A DNA stretch of 9,502 nucleotides from assembly GCA_040514355.1 (NCBI GenBank), contig JBEVCF010000070.1:1-9502 (forward strand), in the 5' to 3' direction. Numbering within the stretch: position 1 is the stretch's first letter; every line of letters starts with the position of its first letter. The notes below the pieces were generated by a model that saw only the letters and a program-made list of their open reading frames with translations, had not been told where the DNA came from and did no database searches. Below, one piece after another: positions 1-6,151 of the stretch. Source of the stretch: Opacimonas sp040514355. Lineage in GTDB: Bacteria > Pseudomonadota > Gammaproteobacteria > Enterobacterales > Alteromonadaceae. A program made the position numbers and the translations under genes.

Positions 1-6
1 AGGCGA

Positions 7-44
7 CACTGTAATATATTAGATATATCTAATATATTACAGTG
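7..44. promoter_or_regulatory. 38-bp perfect palindrome, probable operator of the adjacent ArsR-family repressor
   Basis: Every base from 7 to 44 is matched by its partner about a centre between 25 and 26, with outer ends CACTG and CAGTG. Inside it are three overlapping 10-bp palindromes: TAATATATTA (12-21), AGATATATCT (21-30) and TAATATATTA again (30-39), centred 9 bp apart. It ends 11 bp before the start of the repressor gene. ArsR/SmtB-family dimers, including the YgaV/BigR sulfur sensors, bind AT-rich palindromes overlapping their own promoters, so autoregulation is the natural reading. The promoter is probably within or just left of the palindrome; TATATT at 33-38 could be a -10 box, but I see no good -35. 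The structure is directly visible; its role as operator is inferred. Confidence 0.75.
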
Positions 45-55
45 GGTGTGAAGAG

Positions 56-367
56 GTGGTACTTTCACCGGAACAACAACAGAAAATGCTCAAAAACGCA
101 GCGGCGGCGGAAGGTTTGTTAAAGTTATTAGCCAATAAATACCGTTTACAGATATTGTGTTCACTAACAGATACCCCGAAAAGCGTTGGTGAACTTGAGA
201 ATTTATGCGGCTTGTCCCAGTCGGCATTATCTCAGCATTTGGCAAAACTACGTCAAGCAGAGGTAGTCAGCACTATCAAAGAGGGGCAAATGGTGTATTA
301 CAAGTTAGCAAGCATGGAACTGAATGCACTGTTATCTGTGCTCCATTTAATCTACTGTAAAGAATAA
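56..367 (+). CDS. ygaV: ArsR/SmtB-family repressor, persulfide-sensor type (YgaV/BigR-like)
   Basis: A 103-residue winged-helix repressor of the usual ArsR length. The helix-turn-helix lies around residues 42-71, with a recognition helix LSQSALSQHLAKLR, and the beta-wing around 73-84 (TIKEGQMVYYKL). Cys35 (in LQILCSL) and Cys101 (in the terminal YCKE) sit where YgaV, BigR and SqrR carry the two cysteines that form a polysulfide link and release DNA; a third, Cys51, is extra. No classical metal-site CxC motif is seen. The gene is followed after 37 bp by a rhodanese, as in E. coli ygaV-ygaP, so it probably represses both genes until reactive sulfur appears. The start is uncertain: GTG at 56 has only an overlapping AAGAGG, while ATG at 86 (residue 11) also lacks a good Shine-Dalgarno. 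The GTG start gives the length usual for the family. The gene symbol follows the E. coli homologue. Confidence 0.85.
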   Translation: MVLSPEQQQKMLKNAAAAEGLLKLLANKYRLQILCSLTDTPKSVGELENLCGLSQSALSQHLAKLRQAEVVSTIKEGQMVYYKLASMELNALLSVLHLIYCKE

Positions 368-404
368 GATTTTACTAATATAAAGATGAGTTAAGGAAAG
401 AATA

Positions 405-929
405 ATGAAATTTAAAAATATTTCTCCACAAGACGCGCGTGCCATGGTTGCGTTAGATGAAGCTTTATTAATTGATGTGCGAGAACCAGGTGAGTTTGCA
501 ACCAAACATATTCCAGGCGCCACGCTATTACCCTTAGGTAAAGTGACGGCAAGTGATTTGCCCAAAACAGATAAGAAAATCATTATTTACTGTTTGAAAG
601 GTGGTCGTGGTAACTCAGCTTGTAACAAAATCACCAGTGAAGATGAATCATTGACTATTTTCAATATTGAAGGGGGGATTACCGCTTGGGAACAGGCTGG
701 TTTACCGGTCAAACAAGGCGACCGTAAAGTATTGCCTTTGGATCGACAAGTTCAATTAACCATTGGTAGTGCCGTTTTGTTAGGTTCCCTTGCAACCCAC
801 TTTATCGATCCTGCTTTCTTAATTATTCCGGCTTTTTTTGGGGCTGGTTTAACTTTTGCTGGCGCTTCTGGCTTTTGTGGTCTAGCGCGTGTTATGGCAA
901 AGATGCCTTGGAACCAAAAATTAAGTTAA
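405..929 (+). CDS. ygaP: Membrane-anchored rhodanese sulfurtransferase (YgaP-like)
   Basis: A 174-residue protein, the same length as E. coli YgaP as I recall it. The rhodanese domain spans about residues 5-102, with active-site Cys63 in the loop CLKGGR and the family signatures LIDVREPGEF (22-31) and GGITAWEQAGLP (90-101). Two hydrophobic segments follow, about 116-133 and 137-154, separated by a short HFIDP turn; this is the DUF2892-type anchor that places the rhodanese domain at the inner face of the cytoplasmic membrane. Cys158 after the second segment and the MPWNQ tail match YgaP, where both Cys63 and the C-terminal cysteine have been reported as modified. The role is sulfur transfer from thiosulfate or persulfide to an acceptor. 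AAGGAAA at 393-399 is a good ribosome binding site for ATG 405. It is the second gene of the repressor's operon. Confidence 0.88.
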   Translation: MKFKNISPQDARAMVALDEALLIDVREPGEFATKHIPGATLLPLGKVTASDLPKTDKKIIIYCLKGGRGNSACNKITSEDESLTIFNIEGGITAWEQAGLPVKQGDRKVLPLDRQVQLTIGSAVLLGSLATHFIDPAFLIIPAFFGAGLTFAGASGFCGLARVMAKMPWNQKLS

Positions 930-1044
930 CATCGAACCAAACGTTATCTGCTTAACTATGGTTACATTCTAGAGCAGACTAGATCTAGGTATAGGTGATC
1001 TAAAAAGACTTGAAATGAAGCTTAATACGCGTATTTTAAGGGGA
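930..1044. other. Convergent intergenic region without a recognisable gene
   Basis: This stretch between the ygaP stop and the shared terminator holds no convincing ORF. It has two short self-complementary sites, CTAGATCTAG near 970-980 and AATACGCGTATT at 1024-1035; neither looks like a terminator or a known operator. Confidence 0.4.
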
Positions 1045-1072
1045 AAAAATAGGAGCGGATGCTCCTATTTTT
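1045..1072. terminator. Bidirectional intrinsic terminator between ygaP and fadA
   Basis: A 12-bp perfect stem, AAAAATAGGAGC pairing with GCTCCTATTTTT, closes a GGAT loop. Read on the plus strand the stem ends in five Ts and serves ygaP; read on the minus strand it ends in a run of six Ts (1049-1044) and serves fadBA, whose stop is 46 bp away. The A-rich and T-rich flanks on opposite sides are the usual design for a terminator shared by convergent genes. Confidence 0.85.
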
Positions 1073-1118
1073 CATTTTCCAATATAAACACGCATTCGTT
1101 GCTTCGCAACCAACCCAC

Positions 1119-2282
1119 TTACACCTTTTCAAAGATCGTGGCTATACCTTGTCCATAACCAATACACATGGTTGCAAGTCCCACTGAGTGGTCTTGTTGT
1201 TCCATGACGTTGATCAGGGTCGTGGAAATACGTGCACCCGAACAACCCAGTGGATGGCCTAGTGAGATAGCACCACCGTTTTGGTTCACTTTTTCATCGT
1301 AGTTATCTAACCAGCCAAGTTGTTTGATACAAGACAAGGCCTGCGCCGCAAACGCTTCATTAAACTCGGCTATTTGGATGTCATCCATTGTCATACCCGC
1401 ACGTGCTAAGGCTTTTTTGGTTGCCGGCACGGGACCAAACCCCATTATCGCAGCGTCACAACCTGACACCGCCATGGCTCTGATTTTGGCTCGTGGTGTC
1501 AAACCTAAGGCTTTGGCCTTGGTCGCTGACATTAACAACATGGCAGACGCACCATCAGAAATAGCGGATGACGTACCGGCAGTCACAGTACCGTTAACCG
1601 GATCAAACACTGGGCGCAATGCCGCTAAGCTTTCCACGGTACAATCAGGACGAATGACCTCGTCAGATTCCACTAACGTCAGGGCGCCAAACTCATCATG
1701 CCCTTCGATAGGTACGATTTCATTATTCCAATGACCCGCTTCATGGGCCGCGTGAGCGCGCTGGTGAGAACGTGCTGCAAACTCATCTTGCATTGCCCGA
1801 GTGATACCGTTTTGTTTACCTAATAGCTCCGCGGTTAACCCCATGCTACCCGATGCCATAGCTGTGGTTTTGGTTGAACTTGGGTTGAGATCAATATTGT
1901 AGTTCATGGGCACATGCCCCATGTGTTCGACCCCACCAATCATATAGATATCACCCATGCCAGTCATGATACCTCGAGCAGCATCGTGTAGGGCTTGCAT
2001 CGACGAACCGCACAAACGGTTAACCGTATTAGCAGCAACAGAACGTGGAATATCCGTTAATAACTGAGCGTTTCGAGCAACGTTAAACCCTTGCTCTTTG
2101 GTTTGTTGTACACAACCCCAGATAATATCTTCAATTTCGTGAGGATCGACACCAGGGTTACGCGCAAGTAGGGCACTCATAAGATGTGCAGAGAGTGTTT
2201 CAGCACGGACATTGCGGAATACACCGCCTTTTGAACGACCCATGGGGGTGCGAATACAATCAATAACAACGACTTCTTGCAT
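1119..2282 (-). CDS. fadA: 3-ketoacyl-CoA thiolase, beta subunit of the fatty-acid oxidation complex
   Basis: FadA cleaves 3-ketoacyl-CoA with CoA to release acetyl-CoA, the last step of each beta-oxidation turn, in an alpha2-beta2 complex with FadB. With the start at 2282 the protein is 387 residues, the E. coli FadA length. The catalytic residues fall at the expected positions: nucleophile Cys91 in RLCGSSM, His343 in GHPLGCSG, and Cys373 in TMCIG. An in-frame ATG two codons upstream (2288) lies only 1 nt from the AAGGAG at 2295-2290, whereas 2282 is 7 nt away, so 2282 is chosen. It follows fadB by 18 bp in the same operon and ends before the bidirectional terminator. No missing residue, frameshift or truncation is seen. 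Confidence 0.96.
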   Translation of the reverse strand: MQEVVVIDCIRTPMGRSKGGVFRNVRAETLSAHLMSALLARNPGVDPHEIEDIIWGCVQQTKEQGFNVARNAQLLTDIPRSVAANTVNRLCGSSMQALHDAARGIMTGMGDIYMIGGVEHMGHVPMNYNIDLNPSSTKTTAMASGSMGLTAELLGKQNGITRAMQDEFAARSHQRAHAAHEAGHWNNEIVPIEGHDEFGALTLVESDEVIRPDCTVESLAALRPVFDPVNGTVTAGTSSAISDGASAMLLMSATKAKALGLTPRAKIRAMAVSGCDAAIMGFGPVPATKKALARAGMTMDDIQIAEFNEAFAAQALSCIKQLGWLDNYDEKVNQNGGAISLGHPLGCSGARISTTLINVMEQQDHSVGLATMCIGYGQGIATIFEKV

Positions 2283-2289
2283 AATCATT

Positions 2290-2295
2290 CTCCTT
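2290..2295 (-). promoter_or_regulatory. Ribosome binding site of fadA, which decides the start
   Basis: The minus strand reads AAGGAG from 2295 to 2290. It is 1 nt from ATG 2288 and 7 nt from ATG 2282, so initiation at 2282 is strongly favoured. It lies in the 18-bp gap after the fadB stop. Confidence 0.8.
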
Positions 2296-2300
2296 GGGAC

Positions 2301-4454
2301 TTATGCTGAAAAGTACGATTTGCCAGATGCTGCCATCTCGCGTAAACCGTCAGTAACTTGGTAAATTGGACCCAAATGGGCATACTTGTCAGCAAGTTCT
2401 ACAAAGTTTGCTAGACCCATCGTCTCAATATATCGGAAAATTCCGCCGCGGAATGGTGGGAAACCAGTACCATAGAGCAAGGCCATATCTGCTTCTGCAG
2501 GTGAGGCCACAATGCCTTCTTCCAAACAGCGAACAGACTCGTTGGCCATCGGGATCATCAAGCGCGCAATGACCTCTTCTTTAGTAAACTCTGCTGTCGG
2601 TTTGGCATGCGCTTGGATCATGCTATATGCCTCTGCTGCAGGGGTTTTACTTGGACGGCCTCGCTTGTCCTTACCGTGGTCATAGAAGCCCACGCCGTTT
2701 TTCTGACCCAAGCGATTCGCTTGATACATCAAGGTAACGGGGTCGTTATCTACTTTCTGCATGCGTTCTGGGAAGCCTTCAGCCATTACACTTGCTGCGT
2801 GATCGGCGGTATCAATTCCTACTACATCGAGTAAGTAAGCAGGGCCCATTGGCCAACCAAATTCTTTTTCCATGATTTTATCGACGGCCACAAAATCGGC
2901 ACCGTCTAAGATCAATTTACTAAAGCCTGCAAAATATGGGAACAATACGCGGTTGACCAAGAAGCCAGGACAATCTTTGACAACGATCGGCGTTTTACCC
3001 ATTTTCAATGTTGTCGCAACGACAGCCGCGATGGTTTCATCCGTGGTTTTTTCACCGCGGATGATTTCAACCAATGGCATTCTGTGCACGGGGTTAAAGA
3101 AGTGCATCCCACAAAAACGCTCAGGTTTTTTGAGAGACTGAGCCAAACGATCAATCGAAATGGTAGAGGTGTTTGACGTGATGATGGCATCTTCAGCAAC
3201 GTGTTCTTCTGTTTCGGCCAATACCATTGCTTTGACTTTTGGATTTTCGACAACGGCTTCAATCACCAAATCACTATGGGCGATAGCAGAATAGTCTAGC
3301 GTTGGTGTAATGTTGTTCAATGTGCTAGCCATTTTCTTAGCATCGACGCGACCGCGCTTCATCCCGCCTTCTAAAATACCTGCAGCCGTGCTGAGTCCCA
3401 GTTCAAGTGCAGCAGGAGCAATGTCTTTCATGATGGATGGAATGCCTTTGACTGCGCCTTGGTAGGCGATCCCGCCCCCCATAATACCGGCACCGAGTAC
3501 CGCATTTTGCTTGACCTCTTTCGTCGCTTGCTGGGCTTGTTTTTTGCCCTTGCTTTTGACCAATTGGTCCGCTAAAAAAATCCCGATTTGGGCTTTGGCA
3601 GCATCAGTTTGCGTTAATTCGACAAAGCCTTGGTTTTCGATAGCCATCGCTTCAGTCCGGCCATAGCCGGCTGCTGCTTCAACCGATTTCACCATCATAT
3701 GCGGAGCAGGGTAATGTTTTCCCGCCTTGGCAAATACCATGCCCTTAGCAGTGGTAAAGCTCATAATTGTTTCATTGGCATTTAGCCCTAAGGGGGATTG
3801 TTTTGCTTTGCGACGGGCTTGCCAATCGATTTTGCCAGCCAGAGCTTGCTGTAACATGCTCTTCGCTGCAGTGACGAGATGCTCTGGTGCGACTACTGCA
3901 TCTACCGCCCCTTCTTTTAAGGCGCTGTCTGCGTTGTGGTCCTTGCCACTGGTCATCCATGTCAACGCATTATCAGCGCCAATTACGCGAGGCAGGCGAA
4001 CTGTACCACCAAAACCTGGCATGATACCTAGTTTTACTTCAGGTAAACCGACTTTGGCCGTCGTATCGAGCACGCGTAAGTCACAGGCAAGTGCCATTTC
4101 GAAACCGCCGCCCAAGGCAAAGCCATTGACCGCAGCAATGGTGGGAACCGGTAAGTCTTCAAAGCGATCAAATATGTCAGTTGAGGTTTTTACCCACTCC
4201 AAAATTTGGCTGACGGGCATGTCAAACATACCTAAAAACTCAGTAATATCAGCCCCGACAATAAAAGCGGGCTTATCAGAACGGACTAGCACTGCTTTGA
4301 CGTCTGGATTATTAGCCATGGCTTGCGTAGCTGCGTCGAATTCTTTGAGTGTGGCTTGGTCGAACTTGTTAACTGAACCTGCGGCGGCAAAACAAAGTTC
4401 TGCGATGCCATCAGCGTCTAACGTGACCCTGATATTGGTACCTTCGTACATCAT
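2301..4454 (-). CDS. fadB: Fatty-acid oxidation complex alpha subunit (enoyl-CoA hydratase / 3-hydroxyacyl-CoA dehydrogenase)
   Basis: The multifunctional alpha subunit hydrates enoyl-CoA and oxidises L-3-hydroxyacyl-CoA with NAD, passing 3-ketoacyl-CoA to FadA. The start at 4454 gives 717 residues (E. coli 729). The N-terminal crotonase domain (about 1-190) has Glu119 in ALGGGFE and Glu139 in GLPEVKLG, at the E. coli catalytic positions. The dehydrogenase domain begins with the NAD loop GAGIMGGG (321-328); catalytic His451 lies in CGMHFFNPVHR, and CPGFLVNR with the C-terminal helical domains follows. An open frame extends eight codons further to a TTG at 4478, but AAAGGAG at 4467-4461 is placed for ATG 4454 (6 nt) or the adjacent ATG 4451 (9 nt). 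The start at 4454 also makes the catalytic numbering agree with E. coli. It is the first gene of fadBA and probably FadR-controlled. Confidence 0.96.
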   Translation of the reverse strand: MMYEGTNIRVTLDADGIAELCFAAAGSVNKFDQATLKEFDAATQAMANNPDVKAVLVRSDKPAFIVGADITEFLGMFDMPVSQILEWVKTSTDIFDRFEDLPVPTIAAVNGFALGGGFEMALACDLRVLDTTAKVGLPEVKLGIMPGFGGTVRLPRVIGADNALTWMTSGKDHNADSALKEGAVDAVVAPEHLVTAAKSMLQQALAGKIDWQARRKAKQSPLGLNANETIMSFTTAKGMVFAKAGKHYPAPHMMVKSVEAAAGYGRTEAMAIENQGFVELTQTDAAKAQIGIFLADQLVKSKGKKQAQQATKEVKQNAVLGAGIMGGGIAYQGAVKGIPSIMKDIAPAALELGLSTAAGILEGGMKRGRVDAKKMASTLNNITPTLDYSAIAHSDLVIEAVVENPKVKAMVLAETEEHVAEDAIITSNTSTISIDRLAQSLKKPERFCGMHFFNPVHRMPLVEIIRGEKTTDETIAAVVATTLKMGKTPIVVKDCPGFLVNRVLFPYFAGFSKLILDGADFVAVDKIMEKEFGWPMGPAYLLDVVGIDTADHAASVMAEGFPERMQKVDNDPVTLMYQANRLGQKNGVGFYDHGKDKRGRPSKTPAAEAYSMIQAHAKPTAEFTKEEVIARLMIPMANESVRCLEEGIVASPAEADMALLYGTGFPPFRGGIFRYIETMGLANFVELADKYAHLGPIYQVTDGLREMAASGKSYFSA

Positions 4455-4460
4455 GATTGT

Positions 4461-4467
4461 CTCCTTT
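4461..4467 (-). promoter_or_regulatory. Ribosome binding site of fadB, which decides the start
   Basis: The minus strand reads AAAGGAG from 4467 to 4461, 6 nt before ATG 4454. It falls inside the longer open frame that begins with TTG at 4478, which argues that those extra eight codons are leader and not protein. Confidence 0.85.
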
Positions 4468-4509
4468 GGCTTGGCCAAATCGTTTGTGTAGAGTAAATGA
4501 ACTTATTGA

Positions 4510-4526
4510 AACTGGTCTTATCAGTA
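4510..4526. promoter_or_regulatory. Probable FadR operator controlling fadBA
   Basis: AACTGGTCTTATCAGTA matches the FadR pattern AACTGGTCnGACCAGTT, as I recall it, at 13 of the 16 specified positions, with the left half site AACTGGTC intact. It lies 56-72 bp upstream of the fadB start. In gammaproteobacteria FadR represses fadBA until long-chain acyl-CoA binds it. The match is seen by eye; binding is inferred. The fadR gene is not in this window. Confidence 0.7.
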
Positions 4527-4531
4527 AATCC

Positions 4532-4560
4532 ATTGAAAATCATCTTGTATCTAAGTGCAA
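4532..4560 (-). promoter_or_regulatory. Candidate fadBA promoter
   Basis: On the minus strand TTGCAC (4560-4555) is followed after 17 bp by TTCAAT (4537-4532). The predicted start of transcription, near 4525, would lie in the FadR-like site, a sensible repression geometry. The -10 match is only 4 of 6, so this is tentative. Confidence 0.3.
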
Positions 4561-4582
4561 ATGATTTATACGCTTAGATACA
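4546..4582. repeat. Inverted repeat with 10-bp arms in the fadB/pepQ divergent region
   Basis: TGTATCTAAG at 4546-4555 is perfectly complementary to CTTAGATACA at 4573-4582, with a 17-bp spacer. The right arm overlaps a second small inverted repeat, AGATA (4576-4580) and TATCT (4585-4589). The left arm overlaps the candidate -35 region of fadBA. It may be a regulator site; no known consensus is recognised. Confidence 0.55.
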
Positions 4583-4604
4583 TATATCTTCTATTTATAG
4601 TTTG

Positions 4605-4638
4605 TAGTGATAGTTTAACAAGGAATAGCGATAGTTTA
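4605..4638. repeat. 13-bp direct repeat spaced 21 bp (two helical turns)
   Basis: TAGTGATAGTTTA (4605-4617) recurs as TAGCGATAGTTTA (4626-4638) with one mismatch, and the core ATAGTTT occurs a third time at 4597-4603. A 21-bp offset puts the two copies on the same face of the helix, as in tandem activator or repressor sites. The protein that would bind is unknown, and the region is AT-rich, so chance is possible. Confidence 0.45.
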
Positions 4639-4695
4639 TTTATACAAAAAACGAATAGTCATTATGAATTGACGATTATTGAGGGTGGCACTCCT

Positions 4696-4709
4696 ATGGG
4701 CTAGCCCAT
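4696..4709. promoter_or_regulatory. 14-bp perfect palindrome upstream of pepQ
   Basis: ATGGGCTAGCCCAT is fully self-complementary and stands out as a GC-rich core in an AT-rich region, 110 bp before the pepQ start. It could be a dimer binding site or a short RNA hairpin. No T run follows, so it is not a terminator. The function is not recognised. Confidence 0.4.
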
Positions 4710-4752
4710 CCACTGCATGAACATCTGTTCTTCATTTCGGTGCAGGCTAAAC

Positions 4753-4781
4753 CTGACAAGTTTAAAAGACAGTGATAGACT
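4753..4781 (+). promoter_or_regulatory. Candidate pepQ promoter
   Basis: CTGACA (4753-4758, 5 of 6 to the -35 consensus) is followed after 17 bp by TAGACT (4776-4781, 4 of 6 to the -10 consensus). Transcription would start near 4788, leaving a leader of about 30 nt that contains AGGA at 4809-4812. Confidence 0.35.
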
Positions 4782-4819
4782 CCAAAAAAATAAAAATAGT
4801 CTTTGTATAGGACACGCTC

Positions 4820-6151
4820 ATGACAGATTTTTCAACGCAGGTAGCAGCGCTCTACCCAGCGCATATTCAGTATATGCAACATGTGACCAAAGACGCTTTG
4901 GCGCGTGAGAGCCTGGATGGTTTGGTGATCCATTCTGGTCAAGCTAAGCGCATGTTTTTGGACGACAATCACTATCCATTTCACGTTAATCCCCAGTTTA
5001 AAGCATGGTGTCCGGTAATTGATAATCCCAATTGTTGGTTAGTGGTCGATGGGGTGTCTAAACCAAAACTTATTTTTTATCGACCGGATGATTTTTGGCA
5101 TAAAGTCCCCCCTGAACCCAATGACTTTTGGACGTCTGAGTTTGATATTGTCTTATTGGCACAAGCCAATGCGGTAGAAAAACACTTACCGGTTGATAAA
5201 AGTCGTTATGCGTACATTGGCGAATATCTTGAGGTTGCCAAAGCGTTGGGCTTTGAGCATGTTAATCCAGACCGTACCTTGCATTACTTGCACTATCATC
5301 GTGCCTACAAAACCGATTATGAACTGGCCTGTATGCGAGAAGCCAACCGCATTGCGATCGGCGCCCATCGCGCTGCTGAACAGGCGTTTCGTGCGGGTAA
5401 AAGTGAGTTTGATATCAATTTAGCGTATCTAACTGCAGCGCGACAAGGCGATAACCAAGTCCCGTACAACAATATCATTGCTCTAAACGAGCACTCGGCT
5501 ATTTTGCATTACACGGTATTAGATACTGAAGCTCCGGCACAGTCGAAAACCTTTTTGATTGACGCTGGTGCAAGTGTGCATGGTTATGCTGCAGATATTA
5601 CCCGTACTTATTGCCGTGAAGAGGGCTTATTCAGTCAATTGATCAAAGGCGTTGATGAACTGACCGTGAGGCTTGCAAATAAGTTGGCTCCCGGGGTGGC
5701 CTATCCCGAGATACACGAAATGGCACACGAAGGTGTGGCCATACTGCTAGAAGATTTAGGGATTGTAAATTTACCCGCACAGGACATCGTCAGTAAAGGC
5801 ATCACGAAGACCTTTTTCCCACATGGCATTGGGCATATGTTAGGTTTGCAAGTCCATGATGTCGCAGGCCATGTGCACGATGATCGTGGCACACCGAATC
5901 CGCCACCAGACGCGCATCCTTATTTGCGTTGCACCCGTACAATCGAAGCGCGCCATGTTTATACCATCGAGCCGGGGGTGTATTTCATTGAGAGTTTGCT
6001 CGCAAAATTAAAAGCGACGCCAGAATCACAATACATTAATTGGGATTTGGTGGCACAACTGCAGCCATACGGTGGAGTCCGGGTAGAAGATAATGTGATC
6101 GTGCATCCACAGCACAATGAAAACATGACCCGTGAAGGTGGATTAAACTAG
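4820..6151 (+). CDS. pepQ: Xaa-Pro dipeptidase (prolidase)
   Basis: PepQ is a cytoplasmic dinuclear-metal (Mn-type) M24B peptidase that cleaves dipeptides with a C-terminal proline, completing peptide recycling. The 443 residues equal the E. coli length. The N-terminal domain (about 1-165) contains the signature DDNHYPFHVNPQFKAW, and the pita-bread catalytic domain follows. The five expected metal ligands are present: Asp248 in LIDAGA, Asp259 in YAADITRT, His339 in HGIGH, Glu384 in TIEPGVYF and Glu423 in VRVEDN. ATG 4820 has AGGA at 4809-4812, 7 nt upstream. It is divergent from fadB, a neighbour arrangement common in gammaproteobacteria, and convergent with ispB, with which it shares the bases of its stop codon. 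No defect is visible. Confidence 0.96.
   Translation: MTDFSTQVAALYPAHIQYMQHVTKDALARESLDGLVIHSGQAKRMFLDDNHYPFHVNPQFKAWCPVIDNPNCWLVVDGVSKPKLIFYRPDDFWHKVPPEPNDFWTSEFDIVLLAQANAVEKHLPVDKSRYAYIGEYLEVAKALGFEHVNPDRTLHYLHYHRAYKTDYELACMREANRIAIGAHRAAEQAFRAGKSEFDINLAYLTAARQGDNQVPYNNIIALNEHSAILHYTVLDTEAPAQSKTFLIDAGASVHGYAADITRTYCREEGLFSQLIKGVDELTVRLANKLAPGVAYPEIHEMAHEGVAILLEDLGIVNLPAQDIVSKGITKTFFPHGIGHMLGLQVHDVAGHVHDDRGTPNPPPDAHPYLRCTRTIEARHVYTIEPGVYFIESLLAKLKATPESQYINWDLVAQLQPYGGVRVEDNVIVHPQHNENMTREGGLN
6148..6151. other. CTAG shared by the stop codons of pepQ and ispB
   Basis: The bases CTAG give the pepQ stop TAG on the plus strand (6149-6151) and the ispB stop TAG on the minus strand (6150-6148). 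No hairpin terminator lies at the junction, so each transcript must run into the other gene's 3' coding region. Confidence 0.9.

Noticed and set aside
347..583. Minus-strand frame opposite ygaP
   Set aside because: It is antisense to the well-supported rhodanese domain and has no features of its own.
1024..1035. AATACGCGTATT palindrome before the ygaP/fadA terminator
   Set aside because: A 12-bp palindrome in a convergent gap with no promoter nearby; probably chance.
1098..1110. Small hairpin GTTGC-TTC-GCAAC just after fadA
   Set aside because: It is only 5 bp and has no T run on either strand; the real terminator is 1045-1072.
1324..1734. 136-codon open frame antisense to fadA
   Set aside because: It is a mirror of conserved thiolase codons with no ribosome binding site and no recognisable domain.
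3727..4491. 254-codon open frame antisense to fadB
   Set aside because: It lies opposite the conserved crotonase domain of fadB, has low-complexity Ser/Ala/Lys-rich translation with no recognisable family, and no promoter or ribosome binding site.
4717..4908. 63-codon frame starting before pepQ
   Set aside because: It overlaps the pepQ start in another frame, has no ribosome binding site, and its second half is simply pepQ read out of frame.
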